In this document: one piece after another, positions 61,989 to 64,000 of the stretch | Numbering within the stretch: position 1 is the first letter of the stretch | How the letters are laid out: each line of letters opens with the position of its first letter | Assembly: GCA_028284145.1 (NCBI GenBank) | Contig: JANQSH010000205.1 | Span: 61,146-125,145, forward strand | From: Planctomycetaceae bacterium | GTDB taxonomy: Bacteria; Planctomycetota; Planctomycetia; Planctomycetales; Planctomycetaceae | Direction: 5' to 3' | Length of the DNA: 64,000 nt | The notes under the pieces: model-generated | Seen by the model: the letters and a program-made list of their open reading frames with translations, nothing else | Database searches by the model: none | Told to the model about the DNA's origin: nothing | Program-made: the position numbers and the translations under genes

Positions 61989-63431
61989 TTACAGCATGCG
62001 TTTCAAGACCATCAGTGTAATGTCGTCGTGCGGAACACGTTCAGGTTGGTAGCGGGTGATCGCCCCGGTGATAACATTCATGATTTCGCCTGCCGATCTG
62101 GTATGGTGTTCGGCGATCAGGTCGTACAGGCGTTGTCGCCCGAACAATTCCAGACGTTCATTACGCTGTTCGACAACTCCGTCGGTGGCGAGCACAACGA
62201 CATCACCAGGCTCAATCTGTAGTGTTTCCTCATCGTGCGGTTGGGAGTTTCCAGAAACGCCCATCGGCAGGCCCGTGCTTTCCAGCGGACGGACCATCTG
62301 TGTTGCGCGATGAAAAACCAATGCCGGACCATGTCCTGCGTTGGAAAATGTCAACTCGTGGGTGTCGGTATCGAGTGCCGTCATCAGCAGGGTGATAAAC
62401 CGACCGTGCTGCAAATCGGGTTGAATGGTTTCCGCCAACAGGGAAATGATCCGACTTGGATCGGAGACCGTGCGGGTCAACACATGCAACATCGCCCGTA
62501 GCGACGCCATAATTAACGCCGGGCCGAAACCATGCCCGGAGACATCAGCAATAACCAGCCCCTGCCGACCATCCGGCAGCGCAACCACATCGTAGTAGTC
62601 TCCGCTGACGGTTTCGGCGGGAACCCACCACGCAGCAACGTCATATCCGGGAATCTCCGGCAGGTGACGCGGCAGAAAACCATGTTGTATGGTGCGTCCA
62701 AATTCGATGGCAACCCGCAAGTCATGAGAATGCCGAACCTCGTCGTGCAGTTGAGCCCGTTCAATGGCTGAGGCTGCGTGAAAGGCAAACGCCGCTCCAA
62801 CTTCCTCGTCGTGGCTGTCGAAACCACCATTCTCCTTATTGAGCAACTGCAGCACACCGATCAGCTTGCCGTTTTGTGCAGAGACAATCGGCAACGCGAG
62901 AATGTTGCGAGTGATGAAACCGGTCTTCCTGTCGGTCATGGAATCCCAGCGGGCATCCGCCTGAGGATCAGGAATGTTGGCGACCTTCAACCTGCGGGCA
63001 ACCCAACCGACAATGCCCTCCTCGATCGATATCCGGATCTCCTCGATTTCCAGTTCGGTGGAAATCCGCGTGACCAGTTCGTCGACCGATTGGTCGTGCA
63101 GAAACAGACTGGCCCGTTCACACTGCAGCGAACAACAGGCACCTTCAGTGACAATCTGCAACACGCGATCGAGATCGTTTTCGACTGTCAACTCGCGCGT
63201 CACTTCAACCAGTTTCATCAGGCCCGAAAGCCGACGCTGAAGCAATTCACTTTGCAACACATCCTGTGACATGTTCTCATCCGACAGGGAGGAATTCCAG
63301 GAGGCAACAGGCGGGCCAAAACGTGCTTGAGATCCGGACGATCCGCCCGAATTGGGGGAACGGATCGCATCCCCGAATCGTTCACGTCTGGAATCCGTTC
63401 TCGTAATTTCGACACTCGTCCGGATGAGCAT
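61989..63431 (-). CDS. GAF-domain SpoIIE/PP2C-type phosphatase (RsbU-like)
   Basis: 480 aa. A GAF domain at about residues 70-240 ('LTVENDLDRVLQIVTEGACC', 'ARRLKVANIPDPQADARWD', 'NILALPIVSAQNGKLIGVLQ') is followed by a PP2C/SpoIIE phosphatase domain ('GYDVAAWWVPAETVSGDYYD', 'VIADVSGHGFGPALIMASLR', 'TLTFSNAGHGPALV'-like text). Metal-binding Asp residues 'SGDYYD' and 'IADVSGHG' are intact. Such proteins dephosphorylate anti-sigma-factor antagonists in partner switching. The start is ATG 63429-63431, GTG 63434, or a more conservative ATG at 63270-63272. Confidence 0.9.
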   Translation of the reverse strand: MLIRTSVEITRTDSRRERFGDAIRSPNSGGSSGSQARFGPPVASWNSSLSDENMSQDVLQSELLQRRLSGLMKLVEVTRELTVENDLDRVLQIVTEGACCSLQCERASLFLHDQSVDELVTRISTELEIEEIRISIEEGIVGWVARRLKVANIPDPQADARWDSMTDRKTGFITRNILALPIVSAQNGKLIGVLQLLNKENGGFDSHDEEVGAAFAFHAASAIERAQLHDEVRHSHDLRVAIEFGRTIQHGFLPRHLPEIPGYDVAAWWVPAETVSGDYYDVVALPDGRQGLVIADVSGHGFGPALIMASLRAMLHVLTRTVSDPSRIISLLAETIQPDLQHGRFITLLMTALDTDTHELTFSNAGHGPALVFHRATQMVRPLESTGLPMGVSGNSQPHDEETLQIEPGDVVVLATDGVVEQRNERLELFGRQRLYDLIAEHHTRSAGEIMNVITGAITRYQPERVPHDDITLMVLKRML

Positions 63432-63766
63432 CACCGACTGGGTTGCCAGAACAGCACTGGCGAAGGAGCCGCATTCTAAACAATGTTCGTCTGTCTATCA
63501 ACTGGCTGTACCGAGACTTCAGGGCGATACCCGTTTCCGGAATGCTGTACCGCACATTTGGTGTTCAGGATTCAACAGAGTGCTTCCGCGTGACAGAAAG
63601 AGATATCGGGATTGATGTTACCGACAACCGGAATTGATGTGCTCGGTTATATTTCGGGAGTTTTAGCTGCAATAGAGCTCATGATTTGCCGAGACTAATT
63701 GTCTGAGTGTATTGACGCCTCTTCACACAACGATAAAATCATTGATGTGAAAGACATCGAATCTCA
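63432..63766. other. Intergenic region with tRNA promoter
   Basis: This 335-base gap separates the phosphatase start from the tRNA. It must contain the phosphatase promoter and holds the tRNA promoter at 63712-63739. No further gene is visible. Confidence 0.5.
63712..63739 (+). promoter_or_regulatory. Sigma-70-like promoter for tRNA-Asp
   Basis: TTGACG at 63712-63717, a 16-base spacer and TAAAAT at 63734-63739. This would start transcription near 63746, about 20 bases before the mature tRNA 5' end. Confidence 0.7.
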
Positions 63767-63840
<74 letters not shown>

Positions 63841-63849
63841 CTTTTATCA

Positions 63850-63937
63850 GACAAGGACTTACGACAAACTCAAATTTCCAGAGTTGGTCCTTGTCACAAA
63901 GAATGTCACAGAAAAGCCCCGTGCTGCAACACGGGGC
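63850..63937. other. Two inverted repeats downstream of tRNA-Asp
   Basis: A 9-bp inverted repeat, gacaaggac/gtccttgtc (63850-63858 and 63887-63895), is followed by an 8-bp hairpin, gccccgtg/cacggggc (63916-63937). The second has a T-run on the minus strand only. They may end the tRNA transcript or belong to an adjacent element. Confidence 0.5.
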
Positions 63938-63991
63938 GGCAAGCCTTTCAGCTCGCACTTGGAAGTTCATTCCTGGCTGGAGGGCACAACA

Positions 63992-64000
63992 ATGCCGAAA
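63992..64000 (+). CDS. Start of a gene running off the right edge (MPK...)
   Basis: ATG at 63992-63994 is preceded at good spacing by an SD-like 'ctggagggcacaaca'. Only three codons are in the window, so the product cannot be named. The position directly downstream of a tRNA gene would suit an integrase but does not prove it. Confidence 0.35.

Overview
The window reads as one chromosomal stretch of a planctomycete (Planctomycetota, Planctomycetales-like). The evidence is lineage-typical families: a DUF1559 protein with a type IV pilin-like N-terminus followed by a small carboxypeptidase-regulatory-like lipoprotein; an ECF sigma factor overlapping a membrane Ser/Thr kinase; a TPR protein carrying two RNA polymerase alpha-CTD-like domains; an HPD-less J-like domain ('Y-H-K-W-L-G-I-P-P') beside an Hsp70; and many secreted proteins and lipoproteins of unknown function. 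Genes are on both strands in short operons. I see no phage genes, no transposase and no CRISPR array.

Layout. 1-6.6 kb: a partial gene, proC, a GAF/sigma-54 activator, a small Tyr/Ser/Arg-rich secreted protein, a YugP-type zinc peptidase and an unknown secreted protein. 6.7-8.6 kb: an accessory island with an intact PIN toxin/antitoxin pair, a second pair whose toxin is decayed, an unknown 141-aa gene and a near-identical 80-bp leader repeat before the first toxin and before the unknown gene. 8.8-19.4 kb: a 905-aa polytopic membrane protein, the ECF/kinase pair, a PilZ-like protein, YggS, small envelope proteins and a DegT aminotransferase. 19.7-25.7 kb: a frameshifted DUF1569 gene, BtpA, MoxR, a DOT1-like methyltransferase, fructose-bisphosphatase and a MerR/B12-domain regulator lacking the cobalamin ligand motif. 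26.2-31.9 kb: a tight six-gene lipid-modification operon divergent from that regulator. 32.4-39.7 kb: aroK, prepilin peptidase, lysS, a LolC/LolD-like exporter pair and ruvC. 39.8-46.3 kb: the DUF1559/lipoprotein pair, a CAP-domain protein, a PAET-repeat lipoprotein, nth, DUF309 and hemW. 46.4-51.9 kb: Hsp70, a LamG-like membrane protein and a J-like protein separated by an A9 frameshift, the TPR/alpha-CTD protein and rpsR. 52.5-64 kb: zwf, envelope proteins, an aminotransferase, sufS-sufE-mrp, a SpoIIE/GAF phosphatase with a receiver-like partner, and tRNA-Asp near the right edge.

The clearest unexplained structure is a dispersed, intergenic, roughly 100-bp palindromic repeat. I find eleven copies in both orientations. 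The core is a GGCCTG/CAGGCC hairpin, the ends are imperfect inverted repeats, and two same-orientation copies tightly flank a 138-aa ORF. The most interesting gene system is the six-gene operon (DCC protein, FAD oxidoreductase, DUF1365, two CFA-synthase-like methyltransferases, DUF1295) facing a LitR/CarH-like regulator that lacks the B12-ligand histidine. A perfect 16-bp tandem repeat lies between them. All coordinates and family calls come from reading the sequence; no database search was run.
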